Source: JASTVH01 sp042862465 (GTDB taxonomy: Bacteria > Pseudomonadota > Gammaproteobacteria > Pseudomonadales > Oleiphilaceae). Taken from it: a stretch of DNA of 64,000 bases. A program made the translations under genes and the position numbers. The notes under the pieces were generated by a model, which worked only from the letters and a program-made list of their open reading frames with translations, was not told the origin of the DNA and made no database searches. This document shows, piece by piece, positions 44,360 to 52,850 of this stretch (its first letter is position 1; every line of letters begins with the position of its first letter). The stretch is taken from positions 53,083 to 117,082 of the forward strand of contig JASTVH010000011.1 of assembly GCA_042862465.1 (NCBI GenBank), given 5' to 3'.

Positions 44360-45943
44360 ATGTGGAACGAAAAAGGCAATAGCCATCTCCAACAACCCAT
44401 CTTGCCGTCACTATTCAGCATTGGCGCCATTGGTTTGACCCTTGCTGGCGCGCTGATCTGGCAGTCTGAGTTTGCGTATGCGCTTGATTATGTTTCCTCG
44501 TACGTGGATGGTCTGCTGCGCTGGTGGTATGTGGCACTGGTTGCGTTTCTGACGGCATTTGTTATTTGGCTAGGGCTGGGGCGTTACAAGAACGTGCGCC
44601 TTGGTAAAGACTACGAACAACCGGAATACCGGCTTTTTCCCTGGTTGGCGATGCTGTTTGCGGCCGGCACGGGTGTGGGGCTGCTGTTCTGGAGCATCGC
44701 CGAGCCAATCATGCACTTTCAGGGTAACCCTTTTACTTCGGAGGGCTTTACTCCCTCCGCTGCGTCTACTGCAATTCAATTGTCGTTTTTCCACTGGGGG
44801 CTGAACGGATGGGCTATTTTTGCGTTGGTCGCGATTGCATTCGGATACTTCAGCTATCGCCATGATCTCCCGCTCGCGCCTCGATCAGCGCTGTACCCGT
44901 TTATTGGTGAAAGAATCTTTGGCTTTTGGGGGCACGTCGTTGACGCGCTCGCTGTTTTTGCGACTGTATTTGGTCTGGCGACGACGCTGGGGCTGGGAGC
45001 CCGTCAGACTGGCACGGGGCTCAAGTGGCTTTTCTCCGTGGAGGCGTCTCTTTGGGTGGAGCTGTCGGTGGTCGCCGTGGTTACTGTAATCGCGACGATT
45101 TCGGTGGTTTCTGGGGTCAGGCGGGGCGTGAAAATATTGAGTGAGGTAAATCTTTGGCTAACGCTGATTTTACTCGCCGCCTTTATGATTATTGGCCCCT
45201 TTGATTACATGGCAGGGTTGTTGGTGCAGGAAATTGGCGGTTACCTGGATAGTCTATTGATCATGACATTCTATGTTGGCGCCAATGAACCGGGAAATTG
45301 GCAATCGACCTGGACGGTGTTTTTCTGGGGCTGGTGGCTGGCCTGGTCACCTTTTGTCGGGTTGTTTATCGCCCGGATATCCCGCGGCCGCACCCTGAGA
45401 GAGTTTGTTTTCGGGGTTCTTCTTTTACCAACGCTGGTGACCTTTGTATGGATCGCGGTGATGGGGGGTGCTGCGCTTCACAGCGAACTCTTTAGTGGCG
45501 GCGGGATTGTCGATGCAGTCAATAAAGACATTGCCTATGCGCTTTTTGCCACTATTGAGCACCTGCAAACGCCCGACTCAGTAAAATTTGTTATGGGCCT
45601 GGTCGCGACGCTCCTTATTAGCATCTACTTTATAACGTCTGCAGACTCCGGGGCATTGGTGGTCAATATTATCCTATCTGGAGGGAAACTTGAGCCCCCG
45701 AAGGCATCAAGGGCCGGTTGGGCCATTGCCAACGGGGTATTGACCGCGGTATTGCTGGTGGCGGGGGGTATTGCCGTCCTTCAGGATGCGGTCATACTCG
45801 CGGCTCTGCCATTTTCGCTGGTTATCGTTGCTATAACAGCCGGTCTGTTAAAGTCGCTACACCATGAGCCGCTGACGGCACCTAGGGAGGGTTGTAAGCA
45901 ACACCGGGCCGCTGAGCCATGGACCGGGTCGGATAAGGCATGA
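44360..45943 (+). CDS. BCCT-family transporter (betaine/choline/carnitine type)
   Basis: 527 aa with about 12 membrane helices. The family hallmark is seen in FWSIAEPIMHFQG, GLNGWAIFAL, and WTVFFWGWWLAWSPFVGLFIARISRGRTLREF (the conserved Trp box). The C-terminal tail is short, so an osmosensing domain like that of BetP is unlikely. Probably imports a compatible solute. Last gene of the copA-side cluster. Confidence 0.9.
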   Translation: MWNEKGNSHLQQPILPSLFSIGAIGLTLAGALIWQSEFAYALDYVSSYVDGLLRWWYVALVAFLTAFVIWLGLGRYKNVRLGKDYEQPEYRLFPWLAMLFAAGTGVGLLFWSIAEPIMHFQGNPFTSEGFTPSAASTAIQLSFFHWGLNGWAIFALVAIAFGYFSYRHDLPLAPRSALYPFIGERIFGFWGHVVDALAVFATVFGLATTLGLGARQTGTGLKWLFSVEASLWVELSVVAVVTVIATISVVSGVRRGVKILSEVNLWLTLILLAAFMIIGPFDYMAGLLVQEIGGYLDSLLIMTFYVGANEPGNWQSTWTVFFWGWWLAWSPFVGLFIARISRGRTLREFVFGVLLLPTLVTFVWIAVMGGAALHSELFSGGGIVDAVNKDIAYALFATIEHLQTPDSVKFVMGLVATLLISIYFITSADSGALVVNIILSGGKLEPPKASRAGWAIANGVLTAVLLVAGGIAVLQDAVILAALPFSLVIVAITAGLLKSLHHEPLTAPREGCKQHRAAEPWTGSDKA

Positions 45944-46287
45944 ACGTGACCCGGGATCCATTCAAGGTAACGACGTTACCTGATGTTCCGTTTGACGGCT
46001 GCAATTCGGCTGACACCCGCCAATGCGGCCATGAGCGCGAATGTGAGTGCCGGAGGTGTTGAGAAATTCAGCTCAAGTGAGGCAGGCTCTATTAACAGAA
46101 CCGTGAACGATACTCATGAAAGCCATTGCCAGGTAAAGAATGCTTCGGAGTGTAACCAACCCCATTCCAGTGGCACTGTCGATTAGCTTGTTCCAAGCCG
46201 CTGGATAGGTAATATCTCATTCATTGTTGAATGAACAAAATTTCAGCAGATTTCGTTACAAGCTTTGTTGAGGGGGGATTTCAAAAT
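45944..46287. other. Gap without a supported gene
   Basis: About 340 bp between the BCCT gene and the MFS gene. On the minus strand near 45985-46100 a frame reads EPASLELNFSTPPALTF ALMAALAG, with the look of a membrane-protein tail, but with stops before it and no ribosome site. I do not call it. Confidence 0.4.
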
Positions 46288-47598
46288 TTAATCTGGCCAC
46301 TTGGGATGCAAGCTATCAATCAGGTAGGTGTGAGTATGACCACTGGAGTTATCATCCCGTGCAATATGAGGATGACCGTCTGGAAGATCATCGTGGTTGT
46401 GCGAGCGTTCTGAAGGATCAACAGATGGCCATAGCTTCAATGCAAGGATCAGCTCGGCGATTGCAGGGGCCAGAAGAGCCAACAAAGTAATCGTCATCCC
46501 CGCAGTCGACCCAAGCCAGCCAGCTAGTGGATACGCAACTAACCATCCGGCATGCGATAACGAGAACTGTGTAGCGAATAGAGCTGGCCGGTCCTCAGCA
46601 TGCGACGACCGGGTAAGGACCCTGCCGATGGGCGTTTGAACGGTGGAAAAACCAACGCCTAACCAAGCCCACACGGGCAACAGCCATGCCAGAGAGCCAA
46701 CCGGCAGCGCGAAAACCAACCCGGAAACAAGAATCCCGCCGCCCGTGAGCATGACTTGCCGGTCCTGCCAGCATTTCAGTAGAGCTGGTAACGCCAATGC
46801 CGCCAACATGGAACCGCCACCAAACGCGGCAAACGCCATGGCCGTATGCTGGTCGGTAAGGCCGAATTGTCCCTGCACCAGCACAACCGTATTCACGATC
46901 ACCATGGCTCCCGCAAGACTGACAACCAGGTTCAGCGCCATCACCCCCCGCAGGCGAGGAGTTGCCATGAAAATTCTGAATCCGGCCCGTGCTCGATCAT
47001 AAACGCCGCGACGTTTTTCCGATTTGGCCCCGGAGGGCAGAGCAACGGACACCACAAGCAAGGCTGATGCGATAAAACCGATTACCGTGCCCGAGAACAA
47101 CGCTTGCCAACTGGTAGCAAGCAGAATCAACGCCGCGAGCGCAGGGCTGATGAGGTTTTCCAGATCGTAAGCCAAGCGGGAAAGCGACAGTGCCTTGGTG
47201 TAATCGTCCTCATCGGGGAGTGTATCCGGAATCGTAGACTGAAAGGTTGGTGTAAAGGCCGCCGATGCGGACTGAAGGACCGCGATTAACGCGTACACTT
47301 CCCAGACTTCGGTCACGAAAGGCAAAGCCAGCGCTGTCGCCGCTCGAATCACATCCAGGGAGACCAGCAGAGCACGACGGGGTATGTTCTCCGCCAGAGC
47401 AGATGCCAGCGGGGCTATCAAGACATAAGCGACCATCTTGATAGCCATGGCGGTGCCAAGCACCTGTCCCGCCTGGTCTCCGGCCAGGTCAAATGCCAGC
47501 AGACTCAAGGCCACCGTCGCCAGCCCCGTACCCAGCAATGCAACTACCTGAGCAAGGAACAAATGGCGATAGGTTCGGTGTTTCAGAATTTCAAGCAT
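46288..47598 (-). CDS. MFS efflux transporter with His-rich C-terminus (NreB-like)
   Basis: 436 aa with 12 membrane helices (two groups of six around a loop at about residue 200). The C-terminal 40 residues are His/Asp-rich (SHNHDDLPDGHPHIARDD, SGHTHTYLID), as in NreB-like Ni(II)/Co exporters. It runs divergent from the CDF gene; the G-tract operator at 47669-47689 lies between them, so both are probably metal-derepressed together. Substrate inferred from tail and neighbours. Confidence 0.85.
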   Translation of the reverse strand: MLEILKHRTYRHLFLAQVVALLGTGLATVALSLLAFDLAGDQAGQVLGTAMAIKMVAYVLIAPLASALAENIPRRALLVSLDVIRAATALALPFVTEVWEVYALIAVLQSASAAFTPTFQSTIPDTLPDEDDYTKALSLSRLAYDLENLISPALAALILLATSWQALFSGTVIGFIASALLVVSVALPSGAKSEKRRGVYDRARAGFRIFMATPRLRGVMALNLVVSLAGAMVIVNTVVLVQGQFGLTDQHTAMAFAAFGGGSMLAALALPALLKCWQDRQVMLTGGGILVSGLVFALPVGSLAWLLPVWAWLGVGFSTVQTPIGRVLTRSSHAEDRPALFATQFSLSHAGWLVAYPLAGWLGSTAGMTITLLALLAPAIAELILALKLWPSVDPSERSHNHDDLPDGHPHIARDDNSSGHTHTYLIDSLHPKWPD

Positions 47599-47668
47599 GG
47601 CTCCACCAGTGACAGCGTCAGAAACAGAATGGTTGTGGTAGAAATCTGACTACAGTAGCATTGCCATG

Positions 47669-47689
47669 CTATCCCCCCTGGGGGGATAG
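47669..47689. promoter_or_regulatory. CsoR/RcnR-family G-tract operator
   Basis: A perfect palindrome: CTATCCCCCC, a central T, then GGGGGGATAG. G-tract inverted repeats of this form are the known targets of CsoR/RcnR/InrS repressors. It lies between the divergent MFS (47598) and CDF (47749) genes. Confidence 0.8.
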
Positions 47690-47748
47690 GTCAAAAGCTG
47701 GTTTTGACCCTAGACTTACCAATCATCACCCTTGCCAGGAACATTGTG

Positions 47749-48678
47749 ATGCACCATGAACGACTCGACCATTGGCAACATAATCATGTCTTTGGTCAGG
47801 ATTTGAAGCGCTCGGGCGAAACCCGAACACTCATTGTGGTGGGCCTGACGCTGGCGATGATGGTCTGGGAAATCCTGGCCGGGATCGTTTATGGCTCCAT
47901 GGCTTTGCTGGCCGATGGGCTGCACATGGGTTCACACGCAGTGGCTCTGGGTATAGCTGCCTTCGCCTACGCTTATGCCAGGAAAAACGCGGGCAGCGCC
48001 CGATTCTCTTTCGGTACGGGGAAGGTCAATGCGCTGGGCGGCTTTACCGGCGCGATTCTGCTGGCTGTCTTTGCGCTCTACATGGTCATCGAGAGTGTTG
48101 GGCGTTTTGTCCAGCCCGTCCCCATTTCTTTCGATGGGGCCATTTTTGTTGCCATCATTGGCCTGGTGGTCAACGGGGTGTCGGCTTGGATACTGGGGGA
48201 TGCAGGCCATAACCATGGTCACAGTCACGGGCATGATCACGGTCACCACCATCATCACCATGACCACAACCGCCGGGCCGCTTACCTGCATGTGCTCGCG
48301 GATGCGCTGACGTCAGTCCTTGCCATTGTTGCCCTTCTGGCGGGTAAATATGCCGGGTGGAACTGGATGGACCCGATGATGGGTATTATCGGTGCGATTC
48401 TGGTAACCCGATGGTCCTGGCACCTGCTGAAAGACACGTCAAAGGTCCTCCTCGACGAGCAGCATCAAGACATCGAGGAAACCGTCAGACAGGCCATCGA
48501 AGACGATGATGCCACAGTCAGTGATCTGCATGTTTGGGCTATAGGCCCAAACATTCATGCGGCCATTGTCTCAGTCGTCTCACACCGGCCCGAGTCGCCT
48601 ACAGTCTATAAAAAGCGCATTCAGGCACATTGCCAGTCCCTGGTCCACGTGACGGTGGAGCCTTTTCGGTGTGATTAA
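47749..48678 (+). CDS. CDF-family metal exporter (DmeF-like)
   Basis: 309-aa cation diffusion facilitator with six membrane helices. ATG 47749 with AGGA ribosome site; the open frame starts at 47704, but the first 15 codons overlap the promoter. The intracellular loop after helix 4 is strongly His-rich (NHGHSHGHDHGHHHHHHDH), as in DmeF-type Co/Ni exporters. Transport-site residues ADGLHMGSHAV and ADALTSVLAI supply the two HD/HxxxD pairs. The regulator csoR-like gene is convergent, 24 bp beyond the stop. Confidence 0.9.
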   Translation: MHHERLDHWQHNHVFGQDLKRSGETRTLIVVGLTLAMMVWEILAGIVYGSMALLADGLHMGSHAVALGIAAFAYAYARKNAGSARFSFGTGKVNALGGFTGAILLAVFALYMVIESVGRFVQPVPISFDGAIFVAIIGLVVNGVSAWILGDAGHNHGHSHGHDHGHHHHHHDHNRRAAYLHVLADALTSVLAIVALLAGKYAGWNWMDPMMGIIGAILVTRWSWHLLKDTSKVLLDEQHQDIEETVRQAIEDDDATVSDLHVWAIGPNIHAAIVSVVSHRPESPTVYKKRIQAHCQSLVHVTVEPFRCD

Positions 48679-48702
48679 CGCAGGGAGCGCAGAGTAACAA
48701 GG

Positions 48703-48981
48703 TCAAAGATACCGGGCGATTGCCTTGAATTCATCGACGCGCCGCTGCTGCTCCGGCTCCAGCGGCCCGATGGCATCGTCCAGGCAATGCTCAATGTGGT
48801 CTTGTACCAACACGCGCTTGGCCTGCTGAATGGCCTTTTCCACGGCGTGAAGCTGCTGTGCCAGTTCCAGGCAGGGTTTTCCCTGATCAATCATGCCAAT
48901 CACGCTTTCAAGATGGCCGTTAGCCCGTTTCAGGCGTTTGATAATGTTCGGGTGCGATTGATGCGTGTGATCATTTACCAT
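48703..48981 (-). CDS. CsoR/RcnR-family metal-sensing repressor
   Basis: 92-aa all-helical DUF156 repressor. The metal fingerprint is Cys37, His62, Cys66 with N-terminal His (5, 7, 10), i.e. the C-H-C set of CsoR and nickel-sensing InrS rather than the C-H-H of RcnR. ATG 48981 lies 9 bp from the operator at 48991-49011, suggesting self-repression. Neighbouring NreB-like, CDF and HupE-like genes argue for Ni/Co rather than Cu. Confidence 0.88.
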   Translation of the reverse strand: MVNDHTHQSHPNIIKRLKRANGHLESVIGMIDQGKPCLELAQQLHAVEKAIQQAKRVLVQDHIEHCLDDAIGPLEPEQQRRVDEFKAIARYL

Positions 48982-48990
48982 GTTTAATTC

Positions 48991-49011
48991 CTATCCCCCA
49001 TGGGGGGATGG
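48991..49011. promoter_or_regulatory. Second G-tract operator
   Basis: CTATCCCCCA, T, then GGGGGGATGG: 19 of 21 positions agree with the perfect operator at 47669-47689. It lies between the repressor start (48981) and the plus-strand His-rich gene (49062), so it can control both. Confidence 0.78.
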
Positions 49012-49061
49012 TATCCTCTGTCTTCGTTGAAATCCAACCACAGACTCGACGCATTAGATTG

Positions 49062-49445
49062 ATGATTTCGGCCATCCACCAAAGAAAACTGCTTCCGACG
49101 CTCGTCATGCTGTTTGCATTGGCGGGCCTGTCACTGTCGGTGATTGGTGAGTCATTCTCTCACGGTGTGGCTGAGTTGGCAGGCGATTGGGAATCGCAGT
49201 TTGATGGCCGCCCAGGCAGTCATGGTGGGCATGGACACATCCACGATTTTGACCAAGAGCCAGAGACGGCATCACTGCATCATGACGCTGGAAATCATAC
49301 CCACGAGACAGTGGACCAGCTCAGGGTTCCGTTTGTTTCCCAAAGCCTGACCGTTTTCCGGCAACCAGTGCCCTTTGCCGGAGGTTCTCCCCGCAGTTTG
49401 CGCTATCGGCTTGACCGCCCTCCAAAAGTCTCCCTTCACACTTGA
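49062..49445 (+). CDS. Periplasmic His-rich protein, CzcI-like
   Basis: 127 aa. Signal/anchor helix (about residues 10-28) then a His-rich periplasmic stretch (SHGGHGHIHDFDQE, HHDAGNHTHE) and a basic tail. Start chosen at ATG 49062 past the operator. Small proteins of this type precede metal exporters and are annotated as CzcI-like or hypothetical; a metal-buffering role is inferred. It is followed by a HupE-like gene 48 bp downstream. Confidence 0.65.
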   Translation: MISAIHQRKLLPTLVMLFALAGLSLSVIGESFSHGVAELAGDWESQFDGRPGSHGGHGHIHDFDQEPETASLHHDAGNHTHETVDQLRVPFVSQSLTVFRQPVPFAGGSPRSLRYRLDRPPKVSLHT

Positions 49446-49493
49446 TTCTTGCCGCTTACGCGGCCCGAGAAAACAAATTCGATTGGAGTCTTT

Positions 49494-50228
49494 ATGTTGT
49501 CAAGCTTGCTTGGCGGTTGTCGTCGCATGCCCTCAACGGGCGCAGGCAGTCGTCTGTTTTGGATATTTCTGACGTTGGGCTTGCTGGGCCTGAGTACCGA
49601 TGTACTCGCCCATGCCGTCGCCCAGGGCGACAAGGGGTACATTCAGGAAATCACCGGTGTAAACCTCATTGCGTTCACCTATCTGGGGGCCAAACACATG
49701 GTCACCGGCTATGACCACCTGCTGTTCTTGCTGGGTGTCATTTTCTTCCTCTACCAAATGAAGCACATCGCCATCTACGTCAGCCTGTTTGCCCTGGGGC
49801 ATTCCACCACGATGCTGCTGGGGGTGTACTTCAACGTGGGCATCAATAGCTACATCATTGATGCGATTATCGGCCTGTCCATCGTTTACAAGGCTCTGGA
49901 CAACATCGGTGCCTATCAACGTTGGTTTGGCTTCCAACCCAACACCAAGGCCGCCACGCTGATTTTCGGGTTCTTCCATGGCTTTGGTCTGTCCACGAAG
50001 ATCATCGAGTACGACATCTCGCCGGACGGCCTGATTCCGAACCTCCTCGCCTTCAACGTGGGTGTGGAAATCGGACAGCTTATTGCCCTGGCCATGATCC
50101 TGATTGTCATGAGCTTCTGGCGCAGAACAGATGGCTTTTTCCGACACGCCTACACCTCCAATGTAGCCATGATGAGTGCAGGTTTTCTGCTCTTTGGCTA
50201 TCAGCTCACCGGTTACTTTGTTACTTAA
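49494..50228 (+). CDS. HupE/UreJ-family membrane protein
   Basis: 244 aa with a signal-like N-terminus and about six membrane helices. The HupE/UreJ signature is GYDHLLFLLGVIFFL and LFALGHSTTMLLGV, with HAVAQGDKGYI before it and HGFGLS later. These proteins are nickel/cobalt permeases of hydrogenase/urease clusters. ATG 49494 with GGAG ribosome site; the frame to 49449 is not used. It belongs to the CsoR-type regulated cluster. Confidence 0.85.
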   Translation: MLSSLLGGCRRMPSTGAGSRLFWIFLTLGLLGLSTDVLAHAVAQGDKGYIQEITGVNLIAFTYLGAKHMVTGYDHLLFLLGVIFFLYQMKHIAIYVSLFALGHSTTMLLGVYFNVGINSYIIDAIIGLSIVYKALDNIGAYQRWFGFQPNTKAATLIFGFFHGFGLSTKIIEYDISPDGLIPNLLAFNVGVEIGQLIALAMILIVMSFWRRTDGFFRHAYTSNVAMMSAGFLLFGYQLTGYFVT

Positions 50229-50243
50229 TTCTGGAGATACTTT

Positions 50244-50939
50244 ATGTACAACACCGATATGCCCAGCCGTGAAGCATTACCCAGCACCGCAAAGCTTGTT
50301 CGCTCAACGATCATAGCCGTCATCGTGGCACTCGCCCTGCTGGTTACCGTAGTGATGCCCTCCGAGTACGCCCTCGATCCGACCGGCGCTGGCCGACTGC
50401 TGGGGTTGACCGAGATGGGCGAGATAAAGGGCCAGCTCGCCGAAGAAGCAGCTGCTGACGAGGCTGCCCAGATGGTTGCGGTGCAATCCTCGGTTGATCA
50501 AAAGGCCACGGAAGTCAAAGAACCTGTCGTGGTTGAAGCCGTTGAGGAGCCAGCTCCGTCACCTGAAGCAGAGGTTGCGCCTGACGAGCCAGAGCCAGCA
50601 CCTGAACCAGAAATTGCGGAACTGCAGTGGCAGGATGAAGTGCGCGTGGTTCTCACACCGGGAGAAGGCACAGAATTCAAACTCACCATGGAGGAAGGTG
50701 CTACAGCCCGGTTCTCCTGGGTGTCTGAGGGTGGCCCGATCAACTTCGATACCCATGGTGATGGAGGCGGACAGTCAATTTCTTACGAAAAAGGCAGGGG
50801 CATGCCGGAAGATGAAGGCGAACTTCAAGCGGCCTTTACTGGCAATCATGGCTGGTTTTTTCGCAATCGGAACGACAACAGCATCACTCTGGTGCTTCGT
50901 ACAGGAGGAGATTACGGGCAGTTAAAAAAGATGTTGTAA
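50244..50939 (+). CDS. Membrane-anchored periplasmic protein of the metal cluster
   Basis: 231 aa with one N-terminal membrane helix (about residues 19-40), a long Pro/Glu/Ala-rich linker (about 60-125), and a folded C-terminal domain (FKLTMEEGATARFSWVSEGG, FDTHGDGGG, GWFFRNRNDNSITLVLRT). Such 'transmembrane anchor' proteins often close CDF/HupE metal operons; no function is assigned. It follows hupE by 15 bp and is closed by the hairpin at 50967. Confidence 0.7.
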   Translation: MYNTDMPSREALPSTAKLVRSTIIAVIVALALLVTVVMPSEYALDPTGAGRLLGLTEMGEIKGQLAEEAAADEAAQMVAVQSSVDQKATEVKEPVVVEAVEEPAPSPEAEVAPDEPEPAPEPEIAELQWQDEVRVVLTPGEGTEFKLTMEEGATARFSWVSEGGPINFDTHGDGGGQSISYEKGRGMPEDEGELQAAFTGNHGWFFRNRNDNSITLVLRTGGDYGQLKKML

Positions 50940-50966
50940 TATTCACCACTGAATACACATAACGAA

Positions 50967-50996
50967 GTCCGGGCCTATGGAAACATAGGCCCGGAC
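50967..50996 (+). terminator. Strong hairpin after the metal cluster
   Basis: GTCCGGGCCTATG, loop GAAA, CATAGGCCCGGAC: a perfect 13-bp stem with a GNRA-type loop. A clear T-run is missing (GGTGCTTT follows), so termination may be partial. Confidence 0.7.
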
Positions 50997-51323
50997 GGTG
51001 CTTTAGCTACTTAATATTCCATAGTTCGCTAAAGAACCCTCATGACCCTTGGGGCTGGCACGTTCAATACCTCCGGGTTTAGTGTGGGGAGTCGTTTCTT
51101 GGTCCGTCGTCGCTTATTCAGGTTAAGGGCGCGATGCTGGAGTCTCCTCAGGCATTTGACTTGCGGGACACAATGCAGCGGCTGGCGGTATTGGTACCTC
51201 GGCTCAGTTTTAACAACCGCTCGTTTGCTATCCTAGATGCAGCCCCTGCCTGGAAAGTCTGCCGCAAAAATCTGGGATCCTGGATTAATGCGATCAAATA
51301 TTGGCTGACTGAGAAGGTAATAA
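50997..51323. other. Gap without a supported gene
   Basis: About 330 bp between the metal cluster and the ATP-grasp-like gene. Short frames exist, none with a ribosome site or a recognisable domain. Confidence 0.4.
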
Positions 51324-52616
51324 TCACACCGGAAAAACCGGAGCGAATCCACCTCCGGGCGTACGAAAGTTGGTTGTCTGGCCCTGATATATTCTCGCCG
51401 CAACCAGCAGACTTTTGCCGGCGTAGGTGTACAGGCGAATGTCGACTTTTCTGGTGGCCACTGCATCGTCAATTCTCAGGGTTCGCTCTCCAGCGGGGAC
51501 GAGATCCTGGGCGATGTAGCCACCATTCAGGATGTTCTCGAAAACGCGCCGGGTTATTTTGTTGCCCCGGTAGACGCCTTTGCTGCCATGGCCGGCAACC
51601 GGCTTGAAGAACAGATGTCGTCGTGCACTCCACAACTCAGCCGCGTCGCCCCTCGAAACCTGCCTGGTTTTCGGCACGGCTCTCTCCAGATAGCCTACAT
51701 CGGCCTCATTTAGCCCCCAGTCTCGTAGGGATTGGGGTGCGGATAGCAGCGCCAGGTTTCGCTTGTCAGCCAGCACAGCGTGCACATGGGGATTAGGCGT
51801 GACCACCACAGCGCCATCCAGATAGGCACGCCTTAATGCCACATGGGGTGCGGCATCCAATGCAAAGTCCACCAGCCGGTTGTAAACCATATCGATGGGC
51901 TTGCCGCGGGCTGTCAGCGTACCGTCGGCATACTCAAGCTCCTGTGGATCGAGTATCAACGTCTCAACTCCTTTGGTTTGCAGAAGCTGTTGGGCCAACT
52001 GGAATTCGGGGAACATAAACTGTGTGTTCGGGGCATCGTCCACTATGGCGAGGCAGCTGGGCCCGAAATTGGCGTGCTGGCTTTGCCACTCCTGTTTGAA
52101 CATTGAGAACACTGCGTCCTCGAATCCGTCGAGCGCCCGGTGGGGTGTTGTGGGCTGTTGAGATCGGTCGCAGCAACGGTGCTGGGCTCTCGACAAGACA
52201 AGGTTCAGGAAGGCGCCACCGGCGTTGGTGTTGATTTCGATCAGCCGGGGGCCGTCGGGACCCAGGTGAAAATCATAGCCCATGAACGCCCCGATGGGGC
52301 CTGGATTGAACTGTGCGATTTCCGGTGCCCAGGATAGTACTCGTTCACGGTACGAAGGAAGCTCTGAGGCTGCTTCAATCGCCTGAACGATCCTCTCCAT
52401 CTCCGCTATGTCGGCCCTGGGGACGAAAACCGGTGTATTTGAAAAAAGGTGATCGAACTCCGGGAGCGCTGACAGTTCGCTTCCAGCATCTGCAAGCTGG
52501 TTTTGGAGGCTCTTGTTGAGCGCTTTGCGGTCAAGAGTGATGCAATAGCATTGGCGGTTGAGTGCGTTGGCACGGCTGTCGGCTATTCGTTTGTGTTGAT
52601 AGATAGGTTCGGGCAT
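51324..52616 (-). CDS. ATP-grasp-like protein of unknown substrate
   Basis: 430 aa. ATG 52616 is used; the frame is open to 52658, and no start has a good ribosome site. The N-terminal half has GPRLIEINTNAGGAFLN and SCLAIVDDAP; the C-terminal half has RRHLFFKPVAGHGSKGVYRG (ATP-binding Lys) and VDIRLYTYAGKSLLVAARIYQ, the pattern of ATP-grasp carboxylate-amine ligases. Related genes are known in marine gammaproteobacteria only as hypothetical. It runs divergent from the TTCAG promoter at 52729. Confidence 0.7.
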   Translation of the reverse strand: MPEPIYQHKRIADSRANALNRQCYCITLDRKALNKSLQNQLADAGSELSALPEFDHLFSNTPVFVPRADIAEMERIVQAIEAASELPSYRERVLSWAPEIAQFNPGPIGAFMGYDFHLGPDGPRLIEINTNAGGAFLNLVLSRAQHRCCDRSQQPTTPHRALDGFEDAVFSMFKQEWQSQHANFGPSCLAIVDDAPNTQFMFPEFQLAQQLLQTKGVETLILDPQELEYADGTLTARGKPIDMVYNRLVDFALDAAPHVALRRAYLDGAVVVTPNPHVHAVLADKRNLALLSAPQSLRDWGLNEADVGYLERAVPKTRQVSRGDAAELWSARRHLFFKPVAGHGSKGVYRGNKITRRVFENILNGGYIAQDLVPAGERTLRIDDAVATRKVDIRLYTYAGKSLLVAARIYQGQTTNFRTPGGGFAPVFPV

Positions 52617-52728
52617 CAGGAGTCCGTTGGTCGAGAGTTTCACTGATTGTAATCGCATACTTGAAATTCAAAAAAACCTATCTCCCATGTGTGATCTACG
52701 TCAAATAGATTCATACTTCAGATCTGTT

Positions 52729-52760
52729 TTCAGGTCTGTTTCAGTTCCGCGTGTTGAACT
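52729..52760 (+). promoter_or_regulatory. TTCAG-N6-TTCAG promoter (copy 7), beta-propeller operon
   Basis: TTCAG at 52729-52733 and 52740-52744, 10 nt, then TGAACT (52755-52760). A third half-site at 52717-52721 is 12 bp upstream. About 105 bp before the gene at 52851. Confidence 0.72.
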
Positions 52761-52850
52761 ATCGCTAGGTAAGTTGGCTCTCTCTACCCATCTTAGACTC
52801 TCCCGATAGGTAGCAGACTGGTACTACACGATGATTCAGGCGGCGGAACT

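Noticed and set aside
45980..46100. Possible PEP-CTERM-like or membrane tail on the minus strand
   Set aside because: Stops upstream in the same frame, no ribosome site, and the match to any sorting signal is poor.
51134..51607. 157-codon plus-strand frame across the ATP-grasp gene end
   Set aside because: Overlaps the well-supported minus-strand gene and has no recognisable domain.
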